Assembly: GCA_963779055.1 (NCBI GenBank)
Contig: CAVZWN010000001.1
Span: forward strand, 496,001-560,000
From: Sulfurimicrobium sp963779055
GTDB taxonomy: Bacteria; Pseudomonadota; Gammaproteobacteria; Burkholderiales; Sulfuricellaceae
DNA length: 64,000 nucleotides
Reading direction: 5' to 3'
Shown here one piece after another: positions 16,352 through 25,345 of the stretch. The notes below the pieces were generated by a model that searched no databases, was not told where the DNA came from, and worked only from the letters and a program-made list of their open reading frames with translations. How positions within the stretch are numbered: position 1 is the stretch's first letter; the number at the start of each line of letters is the position of its first letter. The position numbers were made by a program, and so were the translations under genes.

Positions 16352-17755
16352 ATGGGTTCCAGGAAGTCGGTCAATTCAACCAAGATTTTTGTACTGGATA
16401 CCAATGTATTGATGCATGATCCAACCAGTCTGTTCCGCTTCGAGGAGCACGACATTTACTTGCCGATGATGACCCTCGAGGAACTCGACAACAACAAAAA
16501 GGGGGTGTCCGAAGTCGCGCGCAACGCTCGCCAGGCCAGCCGCTTTCTCGACGAAATTGTCAGCAACTGTACAGATGCCATTGAACTGGGCATCTCGCTC
16601 AAGGGGCATGGCAGTAGTAGCGCTACCGGAAAACTGTTCTTACAAACCGAGGCCATCACGGGAGAGTTGCCGGTCAATTTTCCGGTAGGCAAGGCCGATA
16701 ATCAAATTCTTGCCGTTGTGATGCATCTGCAGCGTCTGCACAGCAAGCGCAAGGTGAGTCTGGTCAGCAAAGACATCAACATGCGAATCAAGGCGCGGGC
16801 TCTGGGTCTTGGTGCAGAAGATTACTTTAACGACAAGGTGCTTGAGGATACCGACCTTCTCTACAGCGGGTCACGTGAATTGCCACCAGACTTCTGGGAT
16901 CGCCACAGTAAGGACATGAAGTCCTGGCAAGAAACCGGGCATACACTCTACAAACTGACCGGGCCGCTCTGCTCCACCCTTTTTGTTAATGAACTGGTAT
17001 ATCAGGAAGAACCCAACCCGTTTTACGCTATCGTAAAGGAACAACAGGGTAATTCCATGGTGTTGGAGACTCTGAAGGATTACGGTAACCATAAGAATGC
17101 TGTCTGGGGTATTAACGCCCGCAACCGGGAGCAGAATTTCGCTCTTAACGTATTAATGAATCCAGATATTGATTTTGTGACCCTGCTGGGCCAGGCTGGC
17201 ACAGGGAAAACCCTATTAACCCTGGCTGCGGCTTTGCAACAAACGCTCGACCAGAAGCGCTACTCGGAAATTATTGTCACCCGGGTTACGGTACCAGTTG
17301 GTGAGGACATAGGCTTTCTGCCCGGTACCGAACTGGAAAAAATGAGCCCCTGGATGGGGGCGCTGGAAGACAACCTAGATGTTCTTAACAAAACGGATGA
17401 AGAAGCCGGCGAATGGGGGCGCGCCGCGACTCAGGATCTGATCCGTTCCAGAATCAAGATCAAGGCTCTAAATTTCATGCGTGGGCGCACTTTTCTGAAT
17501 AAATTTCTGATTATTGATGAAGCGCAGAACCTCACGCCGAAACAGATGAAAACGCTGATTACACGGGCTGGCCCGGGAACCAAGGTGGTTTGCCTGGGCA
17601 ATATTGCGCAGATCGATACGCCCTATCTGACTGAAGGCAGTTCAGGCTTGACCTATGTCGTGGATCGCTTCAAGGGGTGGGCGCATAACGGCCATGTTAC
17701 GTTGATGCGCGGCGAACGTTCCAGGCTGGCTGATTACGCTTCGGAGGCACTCTAA
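16352..17755 (+). CDS. PhoH-family protein with PIN domain
   Basis: 467 residues. An N-terminal PIN ribonuclease-like domain (FVLDTNVLMHDPTSLFRF, LPMMTLEELDNNKKG, LVSKDINMRIKA; ~10-150) is joined to a PhoH ATPase (Walker A GQAGTGKT at ~283, Walker B FLIIDEAQNLTP at ~390). PIN-PhoH proteins are RNA helicase/nuclease candidates, but their substrate is not settled. ATG has a GGGAG ribosome site. A hairpin terminator follows. Confidence 0.92.
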   Translation: MGSRKSVNSTKIFVLDTNVLMHDPTSLFRFEEHDIYLPMMTLEELDNNKKGVSEVARNARQASRFLDEIVSNCTDAIELGISLKGHGSSSATGKLFLQTEAITGELPVNFPVGKADNQILAVVMHLQRLHSKRKVSLVSKDINMRIKARALGLGAEDYFNDKVLEDTDLLYSGSRELPPDFWDRHSKDMKSWQETGHTLYKLTGPLCSTLFVNELVYQEEPNPFYAIVKEQQGNSMVLETLKDYGNHKNAVWGINARNREQNFALNVLMNPDIDFVTLLGQAGTGKTLLTLAAALQQTLDQKRYSEIIVTRVTVPVGEDIGFLPGTELEKMSPWMGALEDNLDVLNKTDEEAGEWGRAATQDLIRSRIKIKALNFMRGRTFLNKFLIIDEAQNLTPKQMKTLITRAGPGTKVVCLGNIAQIDTPYLTEGSSGLTYVVDRFKGWAHNGHVTLMRGERSRLADYASEAL

Positions 17756-17761
17756 TAATCT

Positions 17762-17809
17762 GGTTGAGCACTTCGCCCATAGTGGGGGCTCAACCAAAAC
17801 CATTTTTTT
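17762..17809 (+). terminator. Rho-independent terminator after phoH-family gene
   Basis: GGTTGAGC and GCTCAACC form a stem, followed after AAAACCA by a run of seven T. Confidence 0.7.
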
Positions 17810-17851
17810 CTGGTAAAAAGATGCCAGAGGTTGAGGATTAGATCTGTTCGT

Positions 17852-18268
17852 CTATTTTTTTGTTGTTGATTTGGCCGCCAATTCCGGAATGCTCTCTCCC
17901 ATATCTTCCAGATAGCGTTGGTAATGCTGCGCAAACATGGCCTCCAGCTCATCTATTACCTCTGCTGCGGGTTTTCCATGCAGTAAGTGTGAAGTCATGT
18001 GTTGTGCCGTTTCATTGAACAGTTTGTTCTGGTCCAGCATGTGATAGGTTACTCGCATGCGCTTGATGGCCTTGACTACATTTTCCTTATCCGGGCGAGG
18101 AATAATATCAGGCTGCAGGGGCTTGTTTACAGCACCACCCTCCCCTTGGCTCAACAAAAATTCCATGAATGATGTAGCGCTCTGCTTTTGCACACTGCCT
18201 AAAGCGCGAAATAATTTTAGCAATTCTTGCTCTCCTGGTTTGAGAGCAGCGCCACCGCGAATCAACAT
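17852..18268 (-). CDS. Conserved-looking hypothetical protein
   Basis: 138 residues, no family recognised. Mostly helical and soluble in appearance, with a C-terminal ...HYQRYLEDMGESIPELA and a short Lys/Thr tail; no signal peptide or membrane segment. It follows the LysR gene by 22 bp on the same strand, so the two may be co-transcribed. The start MLIRGG has no clear ribosome site. Confidence 0.6.
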   Translation of the reverse strand: MLIRGGAALKPGEQELLKLFRALGSVQKQSATSFMEFLLSQGEGGAVNKPLQPDIIPRPDKENVVKAIKRMRVTYHMLDQNKLFNETAQHMTSHLLHGKPAAEVIDELEAMFAQHYQRYLEDMGESIPELAAKSTTKK

Positions 18269-18290
18269 ATTATCAACAAGTTAATCGATT

Positions 18291-19184
18291 TTAATCTTTT
18301 AATTTGTTTACGGCAAAATCAAGGAATGCCTGCAATAAACGCGAGCGGAATTTTCCATCTGTATACACCACTGACAGTGGACGAATCAGGGGGGGATTGA
18401 GTGAAATAGCCACCAGATCGCCAAGCTTGAGCTCTTTCAGGATAGTTGATCGTGATACGATGGCAACGCCCAGCCCTGCCTCCACCGCGCCCTTGATCGC
18501 CTCAAGACTCCCTAACTCCATCATAATATGAAGGTCATCTGGTGAAACATTGGCCAAGCGAAAGTAGTCATCCACCACGTTGCGCGTGCCCGACCCTATT
18601 TCACGGCTGATATAGGGCTGTTCAGCCAGCTGTGCAGGTGTGATTTCAGATAGTTTTGCCAAGGAATGTTGCGGCGTACAAATCATCACCAGTTCATCAT
18701 TGCAACACACGGTATTCAGCAGTTGAGGATGGTGTGATGGCGCCTCGATCAAGCCAACGTCCAGGGTATGATCGGCAACTTTGCTTTCGATATTATCCGA
18801 ATTGGCGACAGTCAGGCGCGCCTGCACTTGTGGGTATCGCGCCATGAAATCACCCAGTTTCCGCGGCAGCATATACTCTGCGATCGTGGTACTGGCTCCG
18901 ATCATAAGAATGCCGCTGATCTGGCCGGTCATTTCACCCATTCGGGTTTCCATTTCTGCCGTCAGTTCAAGAATCCGCTCTGCATAATCAAGCACCAATT
19001 CACCAGCGGGGGTGAGAGAAATCTTGCTGTGACTACGTTCGAACAGACGTGTATTAAAATGCTCTTCCAGCTGTTTGACCTGGAAAGTCACGGCGGGTTG
19101 AGTCATAAACAGCAATTCTGCCGCCTTGGTAAAACTGAGTTGTTTGGCAACCGTGTAGAAAACTTGTAATCGGCGATCTGCCAT
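18291..19184 (-). CDS. LysR-family transcriptional regulator
   Basis: 297 residues: N-terminal winged HTH (LSFTKAAELLFMTQPAVTFQ, ~16-35) and a LysR substrate-binding domain (~90-295; GLGVAIVSRSTI, DVGLIEAP). The divergent neighbour is tadA and the downstream gene is unknown, so its target is not visible here. It resembles the CbbR/CysL-like branch of the family in its N-terminal half, which is a weak impression only. Confidence 0.92.
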   Translation of the reverse strand: MADRRLQVFYTVAKQLSFTKAAELLFMTQPAVTFQVKQLEEHFNTRLFERSHSKISLTPAGELVLDYAERILELTAEMETRMGEMTGQISGILMIGASTTIAEYMLPRKLGDFMARYPQVQARLTVANSDNIESKVADHTLDVGLIEAPSHHPQLLNTVCCNDELVMICTPQHSLAKLSEITPAQLAEQPYISREIGSGTRNVVDDYFRLANVSPDDLHIMMELGSLEAIKGAVEAGLGVAIVSRSTILKELKLGDLVAISLNPPLIRPLSVVYTDGKFRSRLLQAFLDFAVNKLKD

Positions 19185-19294
19185 GCTTATCCCGTGCTTG
19201 TGTTAACCTAGACTGCGTATTCAATCATAAATCACCTGTTATGAATAGTTTAATATGGTGATAACAATCAAACTTAACTAGCCGCATGATTTAA

Positions 19295-19801
19295 ATGGAA
19301 AACGGTCGATCTCAAGAGCAAATTGATTCATTTATGGCTCAGGCCATTGAGCTTGCCCGTCAGGGTGCAATGTTTAACGAGGTGCCAGTAGGGGCCGTCG
19401 TTGTTCATAAGGATCAGGTCATCGGGCGCGGCTTTAATGCGCCGATCGGCCTGCACGATCCTAGCGCTCACGCCGAAATTCAGGCAATACGCGATGCAGC
19501 AAAGCACTTGGGTAACTACCGTCTGGTGGACTGCGATTTGTATGTAACGCTTGAGCCATGCGTAATGTGCGCCGGAGCGATCATGCATGCACGAATAGGA
19601 CATTTGTTTTATGGGGCCAGCGATCCTAAAACCGGCGCATGTGGTAGCGTTATCAATCTTTTTCTGGAGCAGCGGCTTAACCATCACACGGAGGTAATGG
19701 GAGGCATCCTCGCAGAGCGCAGCGGAAAACTGCTATCCGGTTTTTTTTCTGAGCGGCGAAAACAACATAGGACAGAAAAGGACAAGCCGGCCAAGGAATA
19801 A
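19295..19801 (+). CDS. tadA: tRNA adenosine(34) deaminase TadA
   Basis: 168 residues. Converts A34 to inosine in tRNA-Arg(ACG). The zinc/catalytic motifs are HAEIQAI (His, Glu) and PCVMCAGAI (two Cys), and the NYRL segment is in place. The C-terminal tail is basic. Divergent from the LysR gene; a hairpin follows the stop. Confidence 0.96.
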   Translation: MENGRSQEQIDSFMAQAIELARQGAMFNEVPVGAVVVHKDQVIGRGFNAPIGLHDPSAHAEIQAIRDAAKHLGNYRLVDCDLYVTLEPCVMCAGAIMHARIGHLFYGASDPKTGACGSVINLFLEQRLNHHTEVMGGILAERSGKLLSGFFSERRKQHRTEKDKPAKE

Positions 19802-19803
19802 AA

Positions 19804-19833
19804 ATGGGTCAGGCATTACACCTAACCCATTGT
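19804..19833 (+). terminator. Probable terminator after tadA
   Basis: ATGGGT.AGG and CCT.ACCCAT form an interrupted stem just after the stop codon; only a weak T-rich stretch follows. It also lies beyond the end of the opposing tRNA-Pro. Confidence 0.45.
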
Positions 19834-19840
19834 GATTTAC

Positions 19841-19917
<77 letters not shown>

Positions 19918-19952
19918 AAGGCCGTAATTATAGACAAAAAGAGCAATGCTGC

Positions 19953-20342
19953 CTAGTTGCGTAACAAATCCAGAACGCTTTTAATTTCGTTGCGAATATG
20001 AGCAAGATTGCAGCCAGAGGAAGTTGCATGAACTGCATCCTCTTTTTCGGCGGTTATTCCATTTTCAACATCAGGGGATTCGTCAAGACGATTGCGAGCT
20101 CCACTAATGGTAAATCCCTGCTCATACAGCAGATCGCGAATACGACGAATCAGCAACACTTCATGATGCTGATAATACCGGCGATTGCCTCGTCGCTTGA
20201 CGGGTTTAAGCTGGGTAAACTCCTGTTCCCAGTAGCGAAGCACATGCGGCTTTACGCCACACAATTCACTGACTTCACCAATGGTGAAATAGCGCTTCGC
20301 GGGAATAGGAGGCAGTTCAGCTTTGGACGCTGCTTCCTGCAT
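19953..20342 (-). CDS. MerR-family regulator of the pheST-ihfA operon
   Basis: 129 residues with an N-terminal MerR winged helix (YFTIGEVSELCGVKPHVLRY, WEQEFTQLKPVKRRGNRRYY). It lacks the cysteines of metal-sensing MerR proteins. In many betaproteobacteria a MerR gene of this type ends the pheS-pheT-ihfA operon; it overlaps the 3' end of ihfA by 26 bp here. Confidence 0.9.
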   Translation of the reverse strand: MQEAASKAELPPIPAKRYFTIGEVSELCGVKPHVLRYWEQEFTQLKPVKRRGNRRYYQHHEVLLIRRIRDLLYEQGFTISGARNRLDESPDVENGITAEKEDAVHATSSGCNLAHIRNEIKSVLDLLRN

Positions 20343-20625
20343 AGGATTCTTCCACTAATGCCTTGAGTTTCTGGCTGGCATGAAAAGTGACGACACGCCG
20401 TGCGGTAATCGGGATTTCTTCCCCGGTTTTTGGGTTGCGCCCCGGGCGTTGCGGCTTGTCACGCAATTCGAAGTTTCCAAAACCGGAGAGCTTTACGCCA
20501 TCTCCGCTTTCCAGCGCCATACGAATTTCCTCAAAAAAGGACTCAACCATGTCCTTTGCCTCGCGCTTGTTAAGGCCAACATGTTCAAACAACATATCTG
20601 CAAGTTCGGCTTTGGTGAGTGTCAT
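20317..20625 (-). CDS. ihfA: Integration host factor alpha subunit
   Basis: 102 residues of the HU/IHF fold. The DNA-minor-groove arm is seen as GRNPKTGEEIPITARRVVTF, with the intercalating Pro in RNPKTG. IHF bends DNA in recombination, replication and transcription. Its place behind pheT matches E. coli and most proteobacteria. Confidence 0.96.
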   Translation of the reverse strand: MTLTKAELADMLFEHVGLNKREAKDMVESFFEEIRMALESGDGVKLSGFGNFELRDKPQRPGRNPKTGEEIPITARRVVTFHASQKLKALVEESYAGSSVQS

Positions 20626-20635
20626 CCATTATTCC

Positions 20636-22996
20636 TCAAGCTCGGAGTGTCGCTTTGAAACGGGAAACCAGAATATCCTTGATATTCGCAATAACCGTTT
20701 CAACTTCGTCATCCGTTAACGTTTTCTGAGTATCTTGCATCAGCACCTTGAATGCAAGACTTTTTTTACCTAAATCAATACCTTTGCCACGATACACGTC
20801 AAACAACTTGAGATCTGTAACCGTGTCCGGAAGTTGTTTTCTCATCCCGTCCAGCAGATCCTGCACATTTACAGTGTCATCGACGACAACGGCCAGATCG
20901 CGCCTGACCGCAGGGAATTTTGAGATTTCGCTGAAAGCCGGAATGGCCCGTTGCGACAGCGCCTCAAGATCGATTTCGAACATGACAGCCGGTTGTGGCA
21001 AGTCATATTTCTGCTGCCAGCGTGGGTGCAGGGCGCCAATCCAGCCGACCGATTCTTCGTGTAGCATGATCCGGGCAGATTGCCCGGGATGAAATGCGGG
21101 ATGAGTGGCTGCCACGAAGCCGAATTCAAGCGGATAGCACAAAGCTTCGAGATCGCCCTTGATGTCAAAAAAGTCAATCTGACGCAGTGCTTCACCCCAC
21201 TGCTCCGCCTTGACACCACCAAAACACAGGGCCGCAGCGCGCTGTGGTTGAGGGTAGCCCCCCTCCTTTTCGGCGAAGCAACGTCCGATTTCAAATATCC
21301 TGACCCGCTCATGCTTGCGATTAAGGTTAAACCGCAACACGTCCAGAAGCCCGCCCAGCAAGGTGGATCGCATTACGCCAAGCTGACTTGCAATAGGGTT
21401 TCGCAGTGTAACGGGGGTTTCGCTACCAGCCAGGTCAGCTTCCCATTCCTTGTCTACAAAACTATAGGTCACTACTTCCTGATAGTCACGGGCGATCAGC
21501 AACTGGCGGATATGACTCAATGCCTGCTGCGACTCGTTTTGAGGAAGCAGATTCAGTGTGCTACGCGGAGGCAAAGCCGGAATATGATCGTAGCCATGCA
21601 ATCGTGCCAGTTCCTCGATCAAGTCCACCTCGATAGACATGTCAAAGCGGTAACTGGGCGCTGTGACATGAAAATTGCCATTCTGCTCGGTGAATTCGAA
21701 GCTCAGACGCTGCAGAAGCGAAGAAATTGTGTCTACGCTCAGATCGATACCAAGCACACGCCGCACGCGTTCGGCACGCAATACGATGACTTTACGTTGC
21801 GGCAACTCTCCAGTTACTTCCGTCACTTCACCCGCTTCGCCTCCACAAATCTGCTGAATCAATGCAGAGGCACGTTCCAGAGCATTGCGGGTAGTAGCAA
21901 AGTCTACGCCGCGCTCGAAACGATAGGAAGAATCCGTCGACAGACCCAAACGGCGCGCCTTGCCTGCGATCGTGCCAGGGTCGAAGAATGCGCTTTCAAG
22001 CAAGACATCTATGGTGCCATCTGATACCGAACTGTTTTCTCCTCCCATGATACCCGCCAGGGCAAGAGCAGCCGTCTCGTCGGCAATCACCAGCATGTCC
22101 GGATCCAGCTTCACATTCTGCTGATTAAGTAGCATCAACTCTTCGCCTGGGTGGGCAAAGCGAACCTGAATTTGCCCCTTGAGCCTGGCCAGATCAAAGG
22201 CATGCAGAGGTTGCCCCAGTTCCAGCATGACATAATTGGTGATATCCACCACCGCATTAATGCTTCGCACACCTGAGCGGTCCAGGCGACGTATCATCCA
22301 GTCAGGCGTAGACGCAGCCAGGTCCACGTTACGCATTACTCTGCCGCAATAACGCGGGCAGGCGGCTGGTTCCATCACCTGAATTTCCGGCTTATCAGCA
22401 GCAGCGCCCTGAACAGGCGACCAGTCCTGCTCCAGTTCAAGTTTTGATCCGGTTATAGCCGCGACTTCTCTGGCCACCCCCAGCATGCCGAGGCAATCGC
22501 TGCGATTCGGCGTCAGCTTGAGCGTGAACAAATGATCGTCGAGATCAAGATAGCTGCGAATGGAAGTGCCGACAGGCGCATCAGTGGGCAACAACATCAG
22601 GCCATCGCTCTCCTCCGCCAAACCTAGTTCCTTGGCGGAACACAGCATGCCGAATGATTCTACATTCCTGACTTTGGCCTGCTTGATCGAAATGCCGGGC
22701 AATTCGGCGCCGACCAGAGCGCAAGGCACACGCGCACCGGCATGAACATTTGGCGCGCCGCAAACGATTTGCAGCGGCTCAGCTGCGCCTACATTGACCT
22801 GGCACACATTCAGCCGGTCGGCGTTGGGATGTTTTTCCAGCGACAGGACTTCCGCCACCACAATTTTTTCAAATGCAGGCGCTATCGCTTCCAACCCTTC
22901 CACTTCCAGTCCGGCCATCGTCAGCGCATGGGCCAGCTGATCAGTATCGAGCGCAGGGTTAACGAAGGTGCGTAACCAGTTTTCCGAGAATTTCAT
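20636..22996 (-). CDS. pheT: Phenylalanine-tRNA ligase beta subunit
   Basis: 786 residues, full length. Domains in order: tRNA-binding OB fold (~39-150, VCGAPNVHAG), B3/B4 editing domain (~210-380, MGGENSSVSDGT), B5 (~400-470), class II-like core (~480-680) and FDX-ACB anticodon-binding domain (~690-786, FPAVRRDLAVVVDD). Pairs with PheS as an alpha2-beta2 enzyme. Confidence 0.97.
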   Translation of the reverse strand: MKFSENWLRTFVNPALDTDQLAHALTMAGLEVEGLEAIAPAFEKIVVAEVLSLEKHPNADRLNVCQVNVGAAEPLQIVCGAPNVHAGARVPCALVGAELPGISIKQAKVRNVESFGMLCSAKELGLAEESDGLMLLPTDAPVGTSIRSYLDLDDHLFTLKLTPNRSDCLGMLGVAREVAAITGSKLELEQDWSPVQGAAADKPEIQVMEPAACPRYCGRVMRNVDLAASTPDWMIRRLDRSGVRSINAVVDITNYVMLELGQPLHAFDLARLKGQIQVRFAHPGEELMLLNQQNVKLDPDMLVIADETAALALAGIMGGENSSVSDGTIDVLLESAFFDPGTIAGKARRLGLSTDSSYRFERGVDFATTRNALERASALIQQICGGEAGEVTEVTGELPQRKVIVLRAERVRRVLGIDLSVDTISSLLQRLSFEFTEQNGNFHVTAPSYRFDMSIEVDLIEELARLHGYDHIPALPPRSTLNLLPQNESQQALSHIRQLLIARDYQEVVTYSFVDKEWEADLAGSETPVTLRNPIASQLGVMRSTLLGGLLDVLRFNLNRKHERVRIFEIGRCFAEKEGGYPQPQRAAALCFGGVKAEQWGEALRQIDFFDIKGDLEALCYPLEFGFVAATHPAFHPGQSARIMLHEESVGWIGALHPRWQQKYDLPQPAVMFEIDLEALSQRAIPAFSEISKFPAVRRDLAVVVDDTVNVQDLLDGMRKQLPDTVTDLKLFDVYRGKGIDLGKKSLAFKVLMQDTQKTLTDDEVETVIANIKDILVSRFKATLRA

Positions 22997-23066
22997 ATCG
23001 TCATTACCGCAGAGAGCACAAGGCGTTCGGGCAGGTGGAATGCTCCCCGCTCTTTCCGTGCTTCAA

Positions 23067-24050
23067 TCAATTAAATTGCTTAAGAAACTTGAGATCATTT
23101 TCAAAAAACAATCTTAAGTCATTGACTCCATAACGTAACATCGCCAAACGCTCGACCCCAAGCCCAAAGGCGAAGCCGATATATTTTTCGCTGTCAATAT
23201 TTACGTGTTTCAGAACGTTGGGGTGGACCATGCCACAACCACCAATCTCCAGCCAGCCACCATTCCAGCTCATATCCATTTCAGCAGACGGCTCGGTGAA
23301 CGGGAAGAACGACGGGCGAAAGCGTACTTGCAGATCATCGCGCTCGAAAAAGCGCTGTAAAAAGTCCTGCACTACCCCTTTGAGGTTAGCGAAACTGATT
23401 TCCTCATCCACCCACAGGCCTTCCACCTGGTGAAACATCGGCGAATGCGTTGCATCAGAATCGACACGGAACACGCGCCCCGGTGCAATAATTTTCAGCG
23501 GGGGCTGATTTTCTTCCATATAGCGCACCTGCACCGGAGATGTATGGGTACGTAATACGTGCTGCGCATCAATATAAAAGGTGTCATGCATCGCACGTGC
23601 CGGATGGTTTTCTGGAATATTGAGGGCGGTAAAGTTGTAGAAATCCGTTTCGATTTCAGGGCCTTGCGCGACTTCAAAGCCGATGGAATGGAAAAGCGCC
23701 TCAATCCGCTCCAGTGTGCGTGTCACCGGATGCATGCCACCACGCCCCATGCCACGTCCAGGCAAGGTCACATCCAGGGACTCCTTCGCCAGTTGGATCT
23801 GCAACTGTTGCTCGCGCAGGGCGTCACGTCGCGCAGCAATGGCCTGCTCAAGCTTATCCTTAACTTCGTTGATGCGCGCACCTGCAGCAGGACGCTCCTC
23901 TGCTGAAAGTTTTCCAAGCCCTTTCAGGAGTTCTGTCAGGGCGCCATTTTTACCGATAAATCGTGATTTGACCTGATCCAGATCAGCAGGATTGTCAATG
24001 GCTTCAAAAGCCGATAAACCCTGATTCAGTATTTCTTCGAGTTTTTCCAT
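23067..24050 (-). CDS. pheS: Phenylalanine-tRNA ligase alpha subunit
   Basis: 327 residues from ATG 24050 (MEKLEEILNQ); an upstream in-frame start at 24083 lies inside the terminator and is unlikely. N-terminal coiled coil (~1-90), then the class II catalytic core with motif 2 (VFRVDSDATHSPMFHQVEGL) and motif 3 (GLGVERLAMLRYG). Confidence 0.97.
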   Translation of the reverse strand: MEKLEEILNQGLSAFEAIDNPADLDQVKSRFIGKNGALTELLKGLGKLSAEERPAAGARINEVKDKLEQAIAARRDALREQQLQIQLAKESLDVTLPGRGMGRGGMHPVTRTLERIEALFHSIGFEVAQGPEIETDFYNFTALNIPENHPARAMHDTFYIDAQHVLRTHTSPVQVRYMEENQPPLKIIAPGRVFRVDSDATHSPMFHQVEGLWVDEEISFANLKGVVQDFLQRFFERDDLQVRFRPSFFPFTEPSAEMDMSWNGGWLEIGGCGMVHPNVLKHVNIDSEKYIGFAFGLGVERLAMLRYGVNDLRLFFENDLKFLKQFN

Positions 24051-24084
24051 ATTCGGATGTGCTGCCTCACCAAGGAGGTTCAAA

Positions 24085-24114
24085 TAAAAAAGGAGGCCTG
24101 AGCCTCCTTTTTTA
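24085..24114 (-). terminator. Terminator or attenuator between rplT and pheS
   Basis: AAAAAAGGAGGC and GCCTCCTTTTTT form a symmetric GC-stem with T-runs on both strands, in the 75-bp gap before pheS. In this position it may attenuate read-through into pheST, as known for E. coli pheST; no leader peptide fits in the gap. Confidence 0.8.
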
Positions 24115-24125
24115 GGTTTTGCTGC

Positions 24126-24485
24126 TTAAGCGCTGAGGCTGGCTTTAGCTTGTTCGGCAATCCTGGCAAAAGCGGGCTTGTCAAACACGGCCAGATCGGC
24201 CAGCACTTTGCGGTCCATGTCGATCGCAGCCTTCTTGAGGCCGTTGATGAACACGCTGTAAGTCATGCCCAGTTCACGTGCGGCTGCGTTGATACGGACA
24301 ATCCACAGGGCGCGGAACTGGCGCTTGCGCTGACGACGGTCACGGTAGGCATATTGCCCGGCTTTCATCACCGCTTCTTTGGCGATGCGATAGACGTTCT
24401 TACGGCGGCCGCGGTAACCCTTGGCCATGTCCAATACTTTTTTGTGACGGGCGCGAGCCGTTACACCACGTTTAACTCTTGACAT
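24126..24485 (-). CDS. rplT: 50S ribosomal protein L20
   Basis: 119 residues, very basic, with the family stretches GYRGRRKNVYRIAKEAVMKA and QYAYRDRRQRKRQFRALWI. Binds 23S rRNA early in assembly and, in E. coli, represses its own operon. Lies 12 bp after rpmI. Confidence 0.98.
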   Translation of the reverse strand: MSRVKRGVTARARHKKVLDMAKGYRGRRKNVYRIAKEAVMKAGQYAYRDRRQRKRQFRALWIVRINAAARELGMTYSVFINGLKKAAIDMDRKVLADLAVFDKPAFARIAEQAKASLSA

Positions 24486-24497
24486 ATCATGGCCCCC

Positions 24498-24695
24498 TTA
24501 TGCGTACGGCATCATGGCGCGAACTTGACGCATGTTGCTTTCTGCAACCATGGTCGTGCCACGCAACTGGCGTTTACGTTTAGTGGTTTTCTTGGTCAGA
24601 ATATGACGCAGGTGGGAATGGGTGCGCTTGACGCCGCCACCACCCAGAGCATTAAAGCGCTTTTTGGCGCCGCTCTTGGTTTTCATCTTAGGCAT
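24498..24695 (-). CDS. rpmI: 50S ribosomal protein L35
   Basis: 65 residues, basic, starting MPKMKTKSGAKKRF as in the family. The 104-bp leader upstream, between infC and rpmI, is where L20-mediated control acts in E. coli; I did not fold it. Confidence 0.98.
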   Translation of the reverse strand: MPKMKTKSGAKKRFNALGGGGVKRTHSHLRHILTKKTTKRKRQLRGTTMVAESNMRQVRAMMPYA

Positions 24696-24799
24696 TTACA
24701 ACTCCTAGTTTTATAACATGGATCTGGGCGTTCTCCGACGGAGACACTTGTTAGCCTGGATGCCACTTGTTCTAGCCGTTAAGGGCTGAATTCTATCTG

Positions 24800-25318
24800 C
24801 TACTTTTTCTTGGGCGACAACACCATCACCATCTGACGGCCTTCCATCTTGGGAAACTGTTCGACCACACCGTATTCGGTCAGATCTGCTTCCACGCGCT
24901 TGAGAAGACGCATGCCCAATTCCTGATGGGTGATTTCACGGCCGCGAAAACGCAGGGTGATTTTAGTCTTGTCACCTTCTTCGAGGAAGCGGATCAGGTT
25001 GCGCAACTTGACCTGATAATCCCCTTCGTCGGTTCCCGGACGAAATTTTATTTCCTTGACCTGAATCTGCTTCTGCTTCAGCTTGGCTTCGTGCTGTTTC
25101 TTGCTCTCGCTGTACTTGAATTTGCCATAATCCATCAAGCGACAAACCGGGGGTTGCGCAGTAGGCGCAATCTCAACCAGATCAATCTCAGCATCTTCCG
25201 CCATCTGCATGGCAGTGGATAAACTTACGATGCCGAGCGGCTCACCTTCAACACCAACCAACCGGACTTCCTGAGCGGTGATTTCACCGTTGATCCGGCT
25301 TTCTTTTCCCTGAGCGAT
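24800..25318 (-). CDS. infC: Translation initiation factor IF-3, non-canonical ATC start
   Basis: 172 residues if started at ATC 25318, which lies behind a TTTGGAG ribosome site and gives IAQGKESRINGEITAQEVRL, the conserved IF3 N-terminus. The first ATG/GTG-type start in frame (25261) would cut off the conserved RINGEI block. IF3 genes typically start with ATT/ATC/ATA, by which IF3 represses its own translation. The N domain, linker (KKQHEAKLKQKQIQVKEIKF) and C domain are all intact. Confidence 0.96.
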   Translation of the reverse strand: MAQGKESRINGEITAQEVRLVGVEGEPLGIVSLSTAMQMAEDAEIDLVEIAPTAQPPVCRLMDYGKFKYSESKKQHEAKLKQKQIQVKEIKFRPGTDEGDYQVKLRNLIRFLEEGDKTKITLRFRGREITHQELGMRLLKRVEADLTEYGVVEQFPKMEGRQMVMVLSPKKK

Positions 25319-25345
25319 AGCTAAATCTCCAAATCAATTAAAAAA

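Noticed and set aside
24051..24083. pheS starting at 24083
   Set aside because: The extra 11 residues lie against a terminator, have no ribosome site, and precede the conserved PheS start.
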